From Actinomycetes bacterium (lineage in GTDB: Bacteria > Actinomycetota > Actinomycetes > Actinomycetales > Microbacteriaceae), in assembly GCA_023431405.1 (NCBI GenBank), contig JAEYVZ010000057.1:1-34818 (forward strand): 34,818 bases of DNA. The letters are read 5' to 3'. The notes beneath the pieces are model-generated. The model worked only from the letters and a program-made list of their open reading frames with translations. It searched no databases and was not told where the DNA came from. A program made the translations under genes and the position numbers. Positions 1-8,795 of this stretch are shown in pieces (within the stretch, counting starts at the first letter, position 1; the number at the start of each line of letters is the position of its first letter).

Positions 1-923
1 TCACCAACGCGACCGGACGCGCGCTGCTCGCCTCGGAGGTCGTCCTCCCGGTCGGCGGCGGCCGTGGCGTGTTCGATGTGCCCCGCCTTGCCGCCGGCGC
101 CTCGCACGAGGAGCTGTTCGCGATCCCGACGTCCCGGCGCGGCGTGCTCGCGGTCGGACCCGTGAGCGTGCTCCGAGGCGATCCGCTCGGACTCTTCGAA
201 CGCACCCACGACCGGCGTCAGGCGGTCGACCTGTTCGTGCACCCGCGCACGTCCGCGCTCGACGGTCTTTCGCTCGGCCACCTGCGCGACCTCGAAGGGC
301 TTCCCGTGCAGCAGCTGGAGCGCGACGATGTGTCGTTCCACGCGCTTCGGGAGTATCAGCCCGGCGACGACCTGCGCCACGTGCACTGGAAGTCGACGGC
401 GCGCACCGGAGACGTCATGGTGCGCCAGTACGAGCAGACGCGCCGGTCGCACTTCGTGGTGGGTCTCTCGACGAATCCCGACGAGTACGCCGAACCGGAC
501 GAGCTGGAGCTTGCCATCTCGGTCGCCGGCTCCGTGGGACTCCGCGCGCTCCGCGACTCGCGCGTGCTGCAGGCGCGCGTGCAGCAGGGGGCGCTGCGCG
601 CCGACACCGGGCGCCGGTTCCTCGACGCGCTCGCAGGGCTCGAGCCGAGTCGTCCTCGCGACGGCGGACTCGTGCATCTGGCGGGGGCGCTCGCGGCCGG
701 TGCGCCGCAGGCGGCGGTCGCGGTGCTCGTCTCGGGTTCGCGAGTGGATGCCGCAGATCTCCGCCTCGCCTGCTCTCGGCTGCCCTACGGGGTTCGCGTG
801 CTGGCCGTGCTGGCGGACGTCGCCGCCGACGCGCCGACGCTGCGGCGTGTGAGCGACGCCGATGTGATCACGATCGGCTCCCTCGACCAGTTGGGCCGCG
901 CCGTGCGGAAGGTGCTGTCGTGA
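1..923 (+). CDS. DUF58 domain-containing protein (5' end outside window)
   Basis: The reading frame is open to the first base of the window, so the N-terminus, which in this family carries two membrane helices, lies to the left. The visible 307 codons contain the DUF58 signature: a stretch reading GDPLGLF near base 180, then REYQPGDDLRHVHWKSTAR (bases about 349-405) followed by VRQYE. The C-terminal part resembles a von Willebrand A-like fold. DUF58 proteins usually sit beside a MoxR AAA+ ATPase and a TgpA-like transglutaminase; the next gene is TgpA-like, so a moxR gene just left of the window is expected (inference). The stop overlaps the next start as GTGA, indicating translational coupling. 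Function in the family is poorly defined; a role in envelope assembly or stress is inferred from context. Confidence 0.9.
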   Translation, partial: TNATGRALLASEVVLPVGGGRGVFDVPRLAAGASHEELFAIPTSRRGVLAVGPVSVLRGDPLGLFERTHDRRQAVDLFVHPRTSALDGLSLGHLRDLEGLPVQQLERDDVSFHALREYQPGDDLRHVHWKSTARTGDVMVRQYEQTRRSHFVVGLSTNPDEYAEPDELELAISVAGSVGLRALRDSRVLQARVQQGALRADTGRRFLDALAGLEPSRPRDGGLVHLAGALAAGAPQAAVAVLVSGSRVDAADLRLACSRLPYGVRVLAVLADVAADAPTLRRVSDADVITIGSLDQLGRAVRKVLS

Positions 924-3187
924 CCGGGCTGCGCGCCGATCGGCGCACGATCGTCGACCTCGTGGCGGTCGCCCTGCTGCTCATGGTCTCGGTGATCGGA
1001 TTCGGCTCGACGTTCGAGAGCGCCCAGTATCTCGTCGCGGGCATCGGGGGGATCGTCATCGGCCTCGCGATCGCCTGGTTCGGGGCGGGCCTGCGGTGGG
1101 GGGTGCTGACGGTGTCGGGTGTGACGCTCGCCGCGTACTTCCTGGCCGGGGGCCTCCTCGCCCTGCCTCATACGGCGTTCCTCGGGTTCGTGCCGACGCT
1201 CGAGACGTGGCGTCAGCTGGCGGTCGGCACCGTGACCTCGTACAAGACGCTGCTGACGACGGTTCCGCCGGTCGCGGCATCCGATGGCCACCTGATCGTC
1301 CCCTTCCTGCTGACCCTGGTGGCGGCGGTGCTCGCCGGCTCGTTGGCGCTGCGCGTGCGGCACGCGGTGTGGGCGCTGCTGCCCGTGCTCACGTTGACCG
1401 CCCTGCAGATCCTGCTCGGGGCGTCGGAGCCTGCCGCGCCGCTCGTCCAGGGCATCGCGCTCGCCGCGGTGACGGTCGTGTGGATCGCGCTGCGACAGAT
1501 GTGGGATGCCGACTCCGCCGCCCAACGCATCGCCAGCCCGGCGGCGACCCCCTCGCGCCCGGTGCGCAGCCGGCGGCTCATCGCGGGCGGTGCGGTGCTC
1601 GCTCTCGCCGCGGGTGCCGGCATCGCGACGGCGGCGTTCGCGGAGCCGCCCGTGCAGCGGTACGTGCTCCGTGACTTCGTGATCCCCCCGTTCGATGTGA
1701 AGCAGTACCCGAGTCCGCTGCAGTCGTGGCGCGGGATCGTGCGCGACGACGCCGAGACCACCCTGTTCACGGTGTCGGGCCTCCCCGACGACGCGCGTGT
1801 GCGCCTCGCCGCCATGGACGCGTACAACGGCATCGTCTACAACGTGTCCGACGACGGGGCGGGGTCGTCGAGCGCCTTCACGCCTGTGCGCTCCAACATG
1901 TCGCCGAAGGCGACGGGCACCCCTGCAGAGGTGCGCATCGACATCGGCGAGTACACGGGTGTGTGGCTGCCGGGGGTCGGGGCGGTGCGGGAGATCGGGT
2001 TCGACGGCGACCGCGCGTCGGAGCTGCGCCGGTCGGCGCACTTCAACGATGCGACCGGCACCGGCGTCGTGACCGCCGGTCTCCGCGCCGGTGACGGATA
2101 CACGCTGACCACTCTCGTGGCGGATGTCCCGAGCGACACGGCGTTGGCCGACGCCGCGTTCGCACCGGTCTCGATGCCGAAGCAGGAGGGCGTTCCGGAG
2201 ACGCTGTCCAAGCTCGCCTCCGAGAACCTCCGAGACGCCGAGACGCCGATCGAACGGGTGCGAGCGCTCATCGACTGGCTGAGCACCGACGGCTACTTCA
2301 GTCACGGCCTCGCCGACGATGTGTACTCGCCGTCGGGCCACGGTGCCGCCCGCATCTCTGCCCTGTTCGCGGGGGAGCAGATGGTGGGCGACGACGAGCA
2401 GTACGCGGTCGCGATGGCGCTCATGGCGCGTCAGCTCGGCATCCCCGCGCGCGTGGTGATGGGCTGGTATCCCGGGGAGGACGATCCCGACGGGCCCGCG
2501 TTCACCGCGACCGGCGACAACATGCACGCCTGGGTGGAGGTCGCCTTCGACGGTTTCGGCTGGGTTCCGTTCGACCCGACCCCCGACGAGGACAACGAGC
2601 CGAACGATCAGAACACGAAACCGCAGGCGAACCCGAAGCCACAGGTTCTGCAGCCTCCGCCACCCGCGCAGGAGCCCGCCGACCTGCCGCCGACGATCGC
2701 CGACGACCGCGATCAGGACGACGAGACCGAGCCCGGTCTCGACTGGCTGGGTCCGCTGCTCCTGTGGGGCGGTGTCGGGCTGGGCGTCATCACGCTCGCG
2801 CTGGCGCCGTTCATCGTGCTGGGGCTCATCAAGGGCGCCCGCCGGGCTCGTCGACGCGGCGCCTCGCGCACAGCTGACCGCATCTCGGGCGGCTGGGACG
2901 AGCTGGTCGACTCGGCCGTCGACCTGCGCGCCCCCGTCACGCGTGGGGCGACGCGGGCCGAGAGCGCCGCGGTGGTCGGATCGACGTTCGACGAGCCGCG
3001 CGTGTCGACCCTGGCGACCTGGGCGGATGCCGATGTGTACGGCCCGGGCGACCCGTCTCCGGATGACGTCGAGGCGTTCTGGCGTGAGGTGGATGAACTC
3101 GTGGGCGGCATGCGGCAGAAGCAGCCGTGGTGGCGGCGCCTCACGGCCCGGTTGAGCCTGCGCTCGCTGCGCTGGGGGAAGTCGTGA
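920..3187 (+). CDS. TgpA-like transglutaminase-fold membrane protein lacking the active-site Cys
   Basis: 755 residues. There are about seven membrane segments in the first 242 residues (roughly 11-30, 37-55, 62-82, 125-144, 148-167, 175-193, 219-241), an extracytoplasmic transglutaminase-like core (about 440-560), a Pro/Gln-rich linker, one more membrane helix (about 611-636) and a basic cytoplasmic tail. In the core, His536 (NMHAWVEV) and Asp552 (WVPFDPTP) of the Cys-His-Asp triad are present. The usual Cys before EQ/EH is replaced: the sequence reads VGDDEQYAVAM with Asp492 at that place. It is therefore probably not a classical transglutaminase or protease and may act as a binding or scaffold domain (inference). 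It starts at a GTG overlapping the DUF58 stop and ends in a GTGA overlap with the FHA gene. Confidence 0.9.
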   Translation: MTGLRADRRTIVDLVAVALLLMVSVIGFGSTFESAQYLVAGIGGIVIGLAIAWFGAGLRWGVLTVSGVTLAAYFLAGGLLALPHTAFLGFVPTLETWRQLAVGTVTSYKTLLTTVPPVAASDGHLIVPFLLTLVAAVLAGSLALRVRHAVWALLPVLTLTALQILLGASEPAAPLVQGIALAAVTVVWIALRQMWDADSAAQRIASPAATPSRPVRSRRLIAGGAVLALAAGAGIATAAFAEPPVQRYVLRDFVIPPFDVKQYPSPLQSWRGIVRDDAETTLFTVSGLPDDARVRLAAMDAYNGIVYNVSDDGAGSSSAFTPVRSNMSPKATGTPAEVRIDIGEYTGVWLPGVGAVREIGFDGDRASELRRSAHFNDATGTGVVTAGLRAGDGYTLTTLVADVPSDTALADAAFAPVSMPKQEGVPETLSKLASENLRDAETPIERVRALIDWLSTDGYFSHGLADDVYSPSGHGAARISALFAGEQMVGDDEQYAVAMALMARQLGIPARVVMGWYPGEDDPDGPAFTATGDNMHAWVEVAFDGFGWVPFDPTPDEDNEPNDQNTKPQANPKPQVLQPPPPAQEPADLPPTIADDRDQDDETEPGLDWLGPLLLWGGVGLGVITLALAPFIVLGLIKGARRARRRGASRTADRISGGWDELVDSAVDLRAPVTRGATRAESAAVVGSTFDEPRVSTLATWADADVYGPGDPSPDDVEAFWREVDELVGGMRQKQPWWRRLTARLSLRSLRWGKS

Positions 3188-3633
3188 CCGCCGTGTTCCC
3201 GAGCGACACACGTCCTCGCCCGTGGGGTGTCGGCGCCGCCGCCGACCGCGCCCGCCGCGCACGCATGGACTCTGCGGACGATCCGCTCACCGGGGTGCCG
3301 CCCGCCTCTCCGCGCGCGCTCGCAACACTGGTGTGGGACGATGGCCTCCGCCACGAGGTGCGTCGCCCCACGGTGTTCGGCCGGAATCCTCAGCCGGTGC
3401 CGGGGTGGAACACGGTGGCGGTGCGCGACGAGACGCTCTCGCTCTCTCGTACCCATCTGGCCGTCGGCGGCGCCGTCGGTGCGGCATGGCTCGCCGACTC
3501 TGCGTCGACGAACGGCACCGAGATCATGCGCGAAGGAGAACGGCACGTCGTGGCGCCCGGAGAACGATGGATGCTGCGTGCAGGTGACATCCTGGTGGTC
3601 GGCGACCGCCGAGTGACCGTCGAGGGGGTGTGA
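3184..3633 (+). CDS. Small FHA-domain protein
   Basis: 149 residues from the GTG at 3184, chosen because it gives the same 4-base GTGA overlap as the previous junction; an in-frame GTG at 3127 lies inside the upstream gene. The C-terminal 100 residues form a forkhead-associated domain, which binds phosphothreonine: TVFGRNPQP (the Gly-Arg pair), LSRTHLAVG (Ser-Arg-x-His) and ASTNGTEI (Asn-Gly) are all present. The first 45 residues are polar and probably disordered. Placed between the membrane TgpA-like protein and the phosphatase/kinase pair, it probably reads the phosphorylation state set by the kinase encoded at 5691-7406 (inference). The stop shares a base with the next ATG (TGATG). Confidence 0.88.
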   Translation: MTAVFPSDTRPRPWGVGAAADRARRARMDSADDPLTGVPPASPRALATLVWDDGLRHEVRRPTVFGRNPQPVPGWNTVAVRDETLSLSRTHLAVGGAVGAAWLADSASTNGTEIMREGERHVVAPGERWMLRAGDILVVGDRRVTVEGV

Positions 3634-4502
3634 TGTCGTCACCCATCACCGTCGTGTACGGGTCGGCGACCCATCCGGGTCTGCGCCGCACCGTCAATGA
3701 AGACGCGCATCTGGCGGCACCGCCGCTGTTCCTCGTGGCCGACGGCATGGGCGGTCACGATGCCGGCGCGGCGGCGAGCGCGATCGCCGTCGAGGTGTTC
3801 GGCGCGCTCGCGGGGGTGGAGAGTCTCGGCATCCAGGACATCGATGCGGCGCTGCACCGGGCCCGCGGCCGCGTGCGTGCGCTGGAGGCGTCGACCCGCG
3901 CGGCGGGGACGACTCTCAGCGGTGTCGTGATCGCCGACGTGGGGGGAGCGGGCTACTGGCTGACGGTGAACGTCGGCGACTCGCGCACCTATCGACTGGC
4001 GGGCGGTGCGCTCGAGCAGATCACGATCGACCATTCCGTGGTGCAGGAGCTCGTGGATGCCGGACACCTCGACCCTGCCGAGGCGGCGACCGATCGCCGC
4101 CGGAATGAGATCACTCGCGCCATCGGCGCCGGAAGTGACGGGCAGCCCGATTACTGGCTGGTGCCGGCGGAGCCCGGCGACCGGATTCTCGTCTGCTCCG
4201 ACGGCCTGTCGAGCGAGCTCGACCGAGACCGTCTGCGGCGTGTGCTGGCAGAGACACCCGACCCGCAGGCTGCGGCGACCCGCCTCGTGCACGAGGCGAT
4301 GGTGCAGGGCGGCCGCGACAACATCACGGCGGTCGTGGTGGATGCCGTGGTCGTGCGCGGAAGCGATGCGGTGCCGGTCGATACGGCACCGGCGTCTGCC
4401 CGCGTCGCGGTGGGGGTCGGCGTGGGCGGCGGGGGATCCGACGAGGTCGACATCGACACGGACACGAGACCGGTTCCGAGCCGAGGAGGCAGACGTGACT
4501 GA
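3633..4502 (+). CDS. PP2C-family protein Ser/Thr phosphatase
   Basis: 289 residues starting at the ATG at 3633, which overlaps the FHA stop by one base; a GTG three bases earlier is in frame but less likely. Metal-dependent phosphatase motifs are complete: RRTVNEDAH (Asp24), LVADGMGGHDAG (Asp37, Gly38), NVGDSRTYR, VCSDGLSSEL (metal-binding Asp) and GRDNITAVVV near the end of the domain (about residue 230). The last 55 residues are a low-complexity Val/Gly/Asp tail. It should dephosphorylate substrates of the membrane kinase in the same operon, as PstP does for PknA/PknB (family knowledge, inferred pairing). Its end overlaps the next start by 8 bases. Confidence 0.94.
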   Translation: MSSPITVVYGSATHPGLRRTVNEDAHLAAPPLFLVADGMGGHDAGAAASAIAVEVFGALAGVESLGIQDIDAALHRARGRVRALEASTRAAGTTLSGVVIADVGGAGYWLTVNVGDSRTYRLAGGALEQITIDHSVVQELVDAGHLDPAEAATDRRRNEITRAIGAGSDGQPDYWLVPAEPGDRILVCSDGLSSELDRDRLRRVLAETPDPQAAATRLVHEAMVQGGRDNITAVVVDAVVVRGSDAVPVDTAPASARVAVGVGVGGGGSDEVDIDTDTRPVPSRGGRRD

Positions 4503-5694
4503 GGTGAGGTATGTCGCGGCGGCGTCGGCCGACGCATGGCGTGCGGCGGTGGGTGCCGAGGCGATCGCTGTGCTCGCCCCCTCGGTGACGCCGCAGACCG
4601 CGGAGGCGGTGTGGCGGCGGCTGGGCGGCGGTGGCATCGGTGCGCTGGTCGAAGCGCTCACCGGCGCGTTCGGAACGTCGCTGACGGCGATCCCGCCGTT
4701 CGCGCTCGTGGTCGTGGAGGGCGGTGACGTGCGGGTGGCGGTGCGCGGGGCCATCGATGTCGTGGTCGAGACCGACGACGATGCGCACGAGATCTCGGGC
4801 CGCGGCGTCGCGACCTGGTCGGAGCGACTGCTGCCGCATGCGCGCCGCGTGACGGTGAGCGTGGATGGCGCCACCGACGATGCCGAGGCGCTGCCGGTCG
4901 TCTCCGGCGTCGTGCCGTTCCGTGGCCTCGTGTTGACGGTGGGGACGGCAGCCGTTCGCCGGGCGGATGAGACGCCGATGCCTGCGGAGCCCGTCGCGGA
5001 GCTCGACACGTGGGTGCCCTCCGACGCGGAGACACCGGCATCCGTTGACGTCGAGGCAGACGATGCCGCCCCGGGCCTGGTCGACTCCGTGCCGTTCGGC
5101 GCGTCGGCCGCCGACTACTCCACGGTCGCCGTTCCACGGGCCGAGACGTCGTTCCCGGAGACGGTGGCACCGTGGACGGCCACCGTCGCGCGAGCGAGCA
5201 CCGCCGCCGATGCGGGACCTGCCGACACGACGGCCGGCTGGCCGGCGGAGGGCGACCACGACGGCGCCACGATCTCCGTCGCCGAAGCGCGTGCGCTGCG
5301 CGGTGAGGGCGGTTCGTTCGAGCCGGTGGCCGACGTTCCCGCCCGGCAGCCGTCGCGTGGCCGCGTGCGGCTCTCATCGGGCCAGACGATCGAGTTGGAG
5401 CGTCCGGTGATCATCGGTCGCCGTCCGCGGTCGACCCGCGCGTCGGGCGCGGATCTGCCGACGCTCGTGGCGGTGGAGAGCCCGGAGGGCGACATCTCGC
5501 GCAGTCACGTGGAGATCCGCGCCGAGGGCGAGCACGTGCTGGTGGTGGATCTCGCGACGACCAACGGCACGGTGCTGCGGCGCAGCGGACACGATCCGGT
5601 GCGGCTGCACCCGAACGAGCCGACGATGGTCGTCACGGGTGACGTCCTCGACCTCGGCGACGGCGTCACGGTGACCTTCGAGGATCTCCCATGA
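4495..5694 (+). CDS. FHA-domain protein with long disordered linker
   Basis: 399 residues from the GTG at 4495, preceded by a strong Shine-Dalgarno (GAGGAGG, six bases upstream) lying inside the phosphatase gene; an open frame extends further upstream but only as an overlap with the phosphatase. Residues 1-160 form a globular Val/Ala-rich region that I do not recognise. Residues 160-285 are an acidic Pro/Ala/Thr-rich linker, a plausible kinase substrate segment. Residues 289-399 are an FHA domain with IIGRRPRS, ISRSHVEI and TTNGT. This layout (N-terminal domain, acidic linker, C-terminal FHA) recurs in actinobacterial operons with a Ser/Thr kinase and PP2C phosphatase. The stop overlaps the kinase start as ATGA. 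Confidence 0.9.
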   Translation: MTEVRYVAAASADAWRAAVGAEAIAVLAPSVTPQTAEAVWRRLGGGGIGALVEALTGAFGTSLTAIPPFALVVVEGGDVRVAVRGAIDVVVETDDDAHEISGRGVATWSERLLPHARRVTVSVDGATDDAEALPVVSGVVPFRGLVLTVGTAAVRRADETPMPAEPVAELDTWVPSDAETPASVDVEADDAAPGLVDSVPFGASAADYSTVAVPRAETSFPETVAPWTATVARASTAADAGPADTTAGWPAEGDHDGATISVAEARALRGEGGSFEPVADVPARQPSRGRVRLSSGQTIELERPVIIGRRPRSTRASGADLPTLVAVESPEGDISRSHVEIRAEGEHVLVVDLATTNGTVLRRSGHDPVRLHPNEPTMVVTGDVLDLGDGVTVTFEDLP

Positions 5695-7406
5695 GCACGC
5701 GCCGCGCCGCCGCGCCACCGCCGCAGCTGCCCGGTTTCACCTTCCACGACGTTCTCGGGTCGGGCGGCTTCGCCGACGTCTACCTCTTCGAGCAGCACCT
5801 GCCGCGGCGCAAGGTCGCCGTGAAGGTGCTCCTGCCGGAGCGGATGGCGGGCGGTTCGGCGGAGCAGTTCGCCGCGGAGGCGAACGTCATGGCCTTGCTG
5901 TCGACGCACCCCGCGATCGTGACGATCTATCAGGCGGGCGTCTCCGAGGACCGCAGGCCATACCTGGTGATGGAATACTGCCCGAAGCCGAACCTCCAGG
6001 TGCGCTCGCGCGCGGCGGCGCTGTCGGTGCCGGAGGCGCTGCGCATCGGCATCCAGGTGGCGGCGGCCGTCGAGACTGCGCACCGCGCCGGCATCCTGCA
6101 CCGCGACATCAAGCCGGCGAACATCCTCGTCACCGAGTACAACCGCCCGGCGCTCACCGATTTCGGCATCGCGACGACCGCCGGTGCCGCCGATCTGTCA
6201 TCGGGCATGTCGATCCCGTGGTCGCCGCCGGAGTCGTTCGCCGACGTCCCCGACTTCGGGGTGCGGTCCGACGTGTGGGCGCTGGGGGCGACGCTGTACA
6301 CCCTGCTCGCGGGCCGTTCGCCGTTCGAGGTGCCCGGCGGCCGCAACGGCGGGGCCGAGCTCATCGAGCGCATCGAGCGCGAGCCGCTCGCCCGCATCGA
6401 CCGGGCCGATGCGCCCGATTCTCTGCAGCTCGTGCTGGAGCGGTCGATGGCCAAGCGCGCCGCCGACCGCTATGAGAGCGCCGTCGCGTTCGCCCGGGCG
6501 CTGCAGAAGGTGCAGATCGAGCTGTCGCACTCGGTGACCCCCATCGACATCCTCGACGACGCGCCGGATGCCGCTGACGAAGACGACGACGACGGCGAGC
6601 TCACCCGAGTCCGTGGCATCGTCAGCATCGATCCGCAGACGGTTCCCGCGGCCGGGCGCACACGTGAGCGTCACGATCCGTTCGCGCCGGCCGATGCCGT
6701 CTCCGCACCCGCCTCGAGCGTCACGTCGGCGGCGCCCTGGGCGGCTGCGCCGCCCTTCTCCGGCACCGCGGTCCCTGTGGCCACCGGCGCGGATGCGACA
6801 CGTGACTCCGGCGACGTGACCGACGAGACGGTCATGCGTGTCGCCGTGCCCCGTTTCGTCGGCCACGGTGAGTCGACCGTGACACGGACGCCCTCCGCCG
6901 CGCCGGTGAACTCCGCGCCCGTCGATTCCGCCCCGGTCGTCTCCGCGCCCGTCGACTCCGACCCCGCGGTCTCCGTGCAGGCCGACGGGCGGTCTCGGCG
7001 GTCGCGCGCGGGACTCTGGTTCGGGCTCGCCGCTGCGGGAACGGCGATCGTCGTCGTCGGCGTCGTGGCGGGAGCGAGCCTTCTGGCGCCGTCCCCGGAG
7101 CCCACCCCGACCGCACCGGTCGTCGCCGAACCGCAGAATCCCATCGGGGGCTTCGTGCCCGCACCGGCCGACCTCCGTGGCGTCGAAAAGGGCGACGAGG
7201 CCGTCTTCACCTGGACGAACCCGGACGAGGCCGACGGCGACACCTACGTCTGGTACCCGTACACCCTCGAGGGTGACGGCGAAGGCGGACTGCTCGAGAC
7301 GACCACGGTGACGCTTCCGGCATCCGATGACCGAACCTGCATCGCGGTCATGATCCGCCGCGCCGACGGCAAGACCGGTTCCGAGTCGCGCGCCTGCACC
7401 CCCTGA
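5691..7406 (+). CDS. Membrane-anchored Ser/Thr protein kinase (PknB-type)
   Basis: 571 residues. The kinase domain spans about 15-285: glycine loop GSGGFADV (23-30), VAVK Lys45, HRDIKPAN with catalytic Asp139, DFG at 157-159, and SDVWALG in subdomain IX. A Pro/Ala/Thr-rich juxtamembrane linker of about 150 residues includes an acidic run near 300. One membrane helix follows at about 441-466. The extracellular part (about 90 residues) looks like one fibronectin-III-type domain (VFTWTNPDEADG onward) rather than PASTA repeats, so it is unlikely to sense muropeptides as PknB does. It is last in the operon, starting in the preceding stop (ATGA); only 6 bases separate its stop from the convergent carboxypeptidase gene and no hairpin is visible there. 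Confidence 0.94.
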   Translation: MSTRRAAAPPPQLPGFTFHDVLGSGGFADVYLFEQHLPRRKVAVKVLLPERMAGGSAEQFAAEANVMALLSTHPAIVTIYQAGVSEDRRPYLVMEYCPKPNLQVRSRAAALSVPEALRIGIQVAAAVETAHRAGILHRDIKPANILVTEYNRPALTDFGIATTAGAADLSSGMSIPWSPPESFADVPDFGVRSDVWALGATLYTLLAGRSPFEVPGGRNGGAELIERIEREPLARIDRADAPDSLQLVLERSMAKRAADRYESAVAFARALQKVQIELSHSVTPIDILDDAPDAADEDDDDGELTRVRGIVSIDPQTVPAAGRTRERHDPFAPADAVSAPASSVTSAAPWAAAPPFSGTAVPVATGADATRDSGDVTDETVMRVAVPRFVGHGESTVTRTPSAAPVNSAPVDSAPVVSAPVDSDPAVSVQADGRSRRSRAGLWFGLAAAGTAIVVVGVVAGASLLAPSPEPTPTAPVVAEPQNPIGGFVPAPADLRGVEKGDEAVFTWTNPDEADGDTYVWYPYTLEGDGEGGLLETTTVTLPASDDRTCIAVMIRRADGKTGSESRACTP

Positions 7407-7412
7407 CGACCG

Positions 7413-8792
7413 TTACTCGGGCCATCCCGCGAGGTCGAAAGGATGGGTGAGCCGCCACCAGGCATCGGGCTCCTCCAGGTCGCCGTCGAGCACGACGGGC
7501 ACCGTGACCGTGCGCGGGCCCGCCGTGAACGTCGCGTCGCCCACCTGTTCGCCGATTCTCCCGTCGGCGATCCGCACGTCGCCGAGCACACCGGTGACCG
7601 GAGTGTCCGACCAGATGCGCAGCGCGGCATCCGTCTCCAGCACGATGTCTGCCGAGGCGCCCCACGGGGTCGTCGCCGTTCCGACGCGGTTCCCGGCAGC
7701 GGCGACGGTGACCGTGGGGAACCCGTCGCGGATGCTGTCGAGCAGCGCGAGCACCTCACGCTCCACCTCTCCGCGTGACGAGCCGCCGAGGAGCGCACCC
7801 GTGATCTCCAACGGTTCGCCCGCACCGACCTCCAGCCGGGCCGAGAACAGCAGGTTCGCCCCGGAGCTGTTGAGCGTGCCGGTCTTGAGGCCCCGGATGC
7901 CGTTCTTGCCGAGCAGGCCGTTGGTGTTCTCGCCGCTGAAGCCGGGCACATCCAGCTCGGGCATCGCGACGATCTCGGCGAGCGCGGGGTCTCTCATCGC
8001 GAGGCGCGCGATGCGCACGAGGTCGTCGGGTGTGCTCGTGTTGCGCGGGTCGATGCCCGTCGGCTCGACGATGGTCGTGTCGCGGAGGTCGTGGGCGTCG
8101 AGCCAGTCCTGTGTCGCACGGAGGAATCCGCCGGTGCCGCCGAAGGCCCACCGGGCGACGGCGTCGGCGTAGTTGGAGGCGGAGACGATCAGCATCATCT
8201 GCAGGGCATCGCGCAGCGACATGCTGCTCCCGGTGGGCATGCGCTCGATCGTCGCGTTGCGCACGTAGTACGCGTCGTACAGAGCATGGTCGGCGCGAGA
8301 GAACACGAGCGTCGGCCCGGCGTCGTCGGGTCCGTCGAGCGGGTGCGCGTCGAGCACGACCAGTGCCGTGATGACCTTCGTGATGCTGGCGATCGGTCGC
8401 CGCTGACCGGCATCCGCCGACAGGGAGAGACCTTTCTCGGTGCTGTTGCTCGCACCCGCCCCGAAGTACTCTGCGGCGCCGCGGGCGCGCACCGCGTACA
8501 CCCCGGTGCCGGGCAGGTCGATGCGCGACGGCTCGGGCTGGGCGGCGACGGGGACGCGGGTCGCGACGGTGGGGGCGGGCGTGCGGGCCGTGAGCGTGTA
8601 CGCGCCGTAGAGTCCCGCGCCGGCGAAGAGCACGAGCACGACGGCGGCGGCGACGATCCCCGGCCATCGGCGACGGCGACGGCTGCTCGCGGGGAAGCCG
8701 TCGATGGGCGCCGGATCGTCGCCACCGAAGAGGTCGGCGAACGAGTTCAGAGTCTCGGACGGTTCGGACGGGCGGGACGGATCGGGAGGCAC
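7413..8792 (-). CDS. D-alanyl-D-alanine carboxypeptidase (peptidase S11, PBP5-like)
   Basis: 459 residues. The order is a disordered cytoplasmic N-terminus (1-40), basic RRRRRW, one membrane helix (about 44-66), and an extracytoplasmic penicillin-binding domain. The SxxK motif is intact (ASITK, Ser136 and Lys139) and so is KTG (GLKTGTLNSSG). The second motif, normally SxN, reads VSASNYAD (Ser204 onward); compared with the SGNNYAD arrangement I recall for actinobacterial relatives, the Asn position may be Ser. It should trim the terminal D-Ala of peptidoglycan stem peptides (family knowledge). It lies 3 bases downstream of the recombinase-fold gene at 8796-9215 on the same strand and is probably co-transcribed with it. 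Confidence 0.92.
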   Translation of the reverse strand: MPPDPSRPSEPSETLNSFADLFGGDDPAPIDGFPASSRRRRRWPGIVAAAVVLVLFAGAGLYGAYTLTARTPAPTVATRVPVAAQPEPSRIDLPGTGVYAVRARGAAEYFGAGASNSTEKGLSLSADAGQRRPIASITKVITALVVLDAHPLDGPDDAGPTLVFSRADHALYDAYYVRNATIERMPTGSSMSLRDALQMMLIVSASNYADAVARWAFGGTGGFLRATQDWLDAHDLRDTTIVEPTGIDPRNTSTPDDLVRIARLAMRDPALAEIVAMPELDVPGFSGENTNGLLGKNGIRGLKTGTLNSSGANLLFSARLEVGAGEPLEITGALLGGSSRGEVEREVLALLDSIRDGFPTVTVAAAGNRVGTATTPWGASADIVLETDAALRIWSDTPVTGVLGDVRIADGRIGEQVGDATFTAGPRTVTVPVVLDGDLEEPDAWWRLTHPFDLAGWPE

Positions 8793-8795
8793 GGC

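Noticed and set aside
785..3262. 825-codon open frame on the minus strand opposite the TgpA-like gene
   Set aside because: Arg/His/Gly-rich translation without any family pattern, lying wholly antisense to well-supported genes; typical high-GC shadow.
3639..5009. 456-codon minus-strand frame opposite the PP2C and FHA genes
   Set aside because: Antisense shadow; no recognisable domain and the sense strand carries intact PP2C and FHA motifs.
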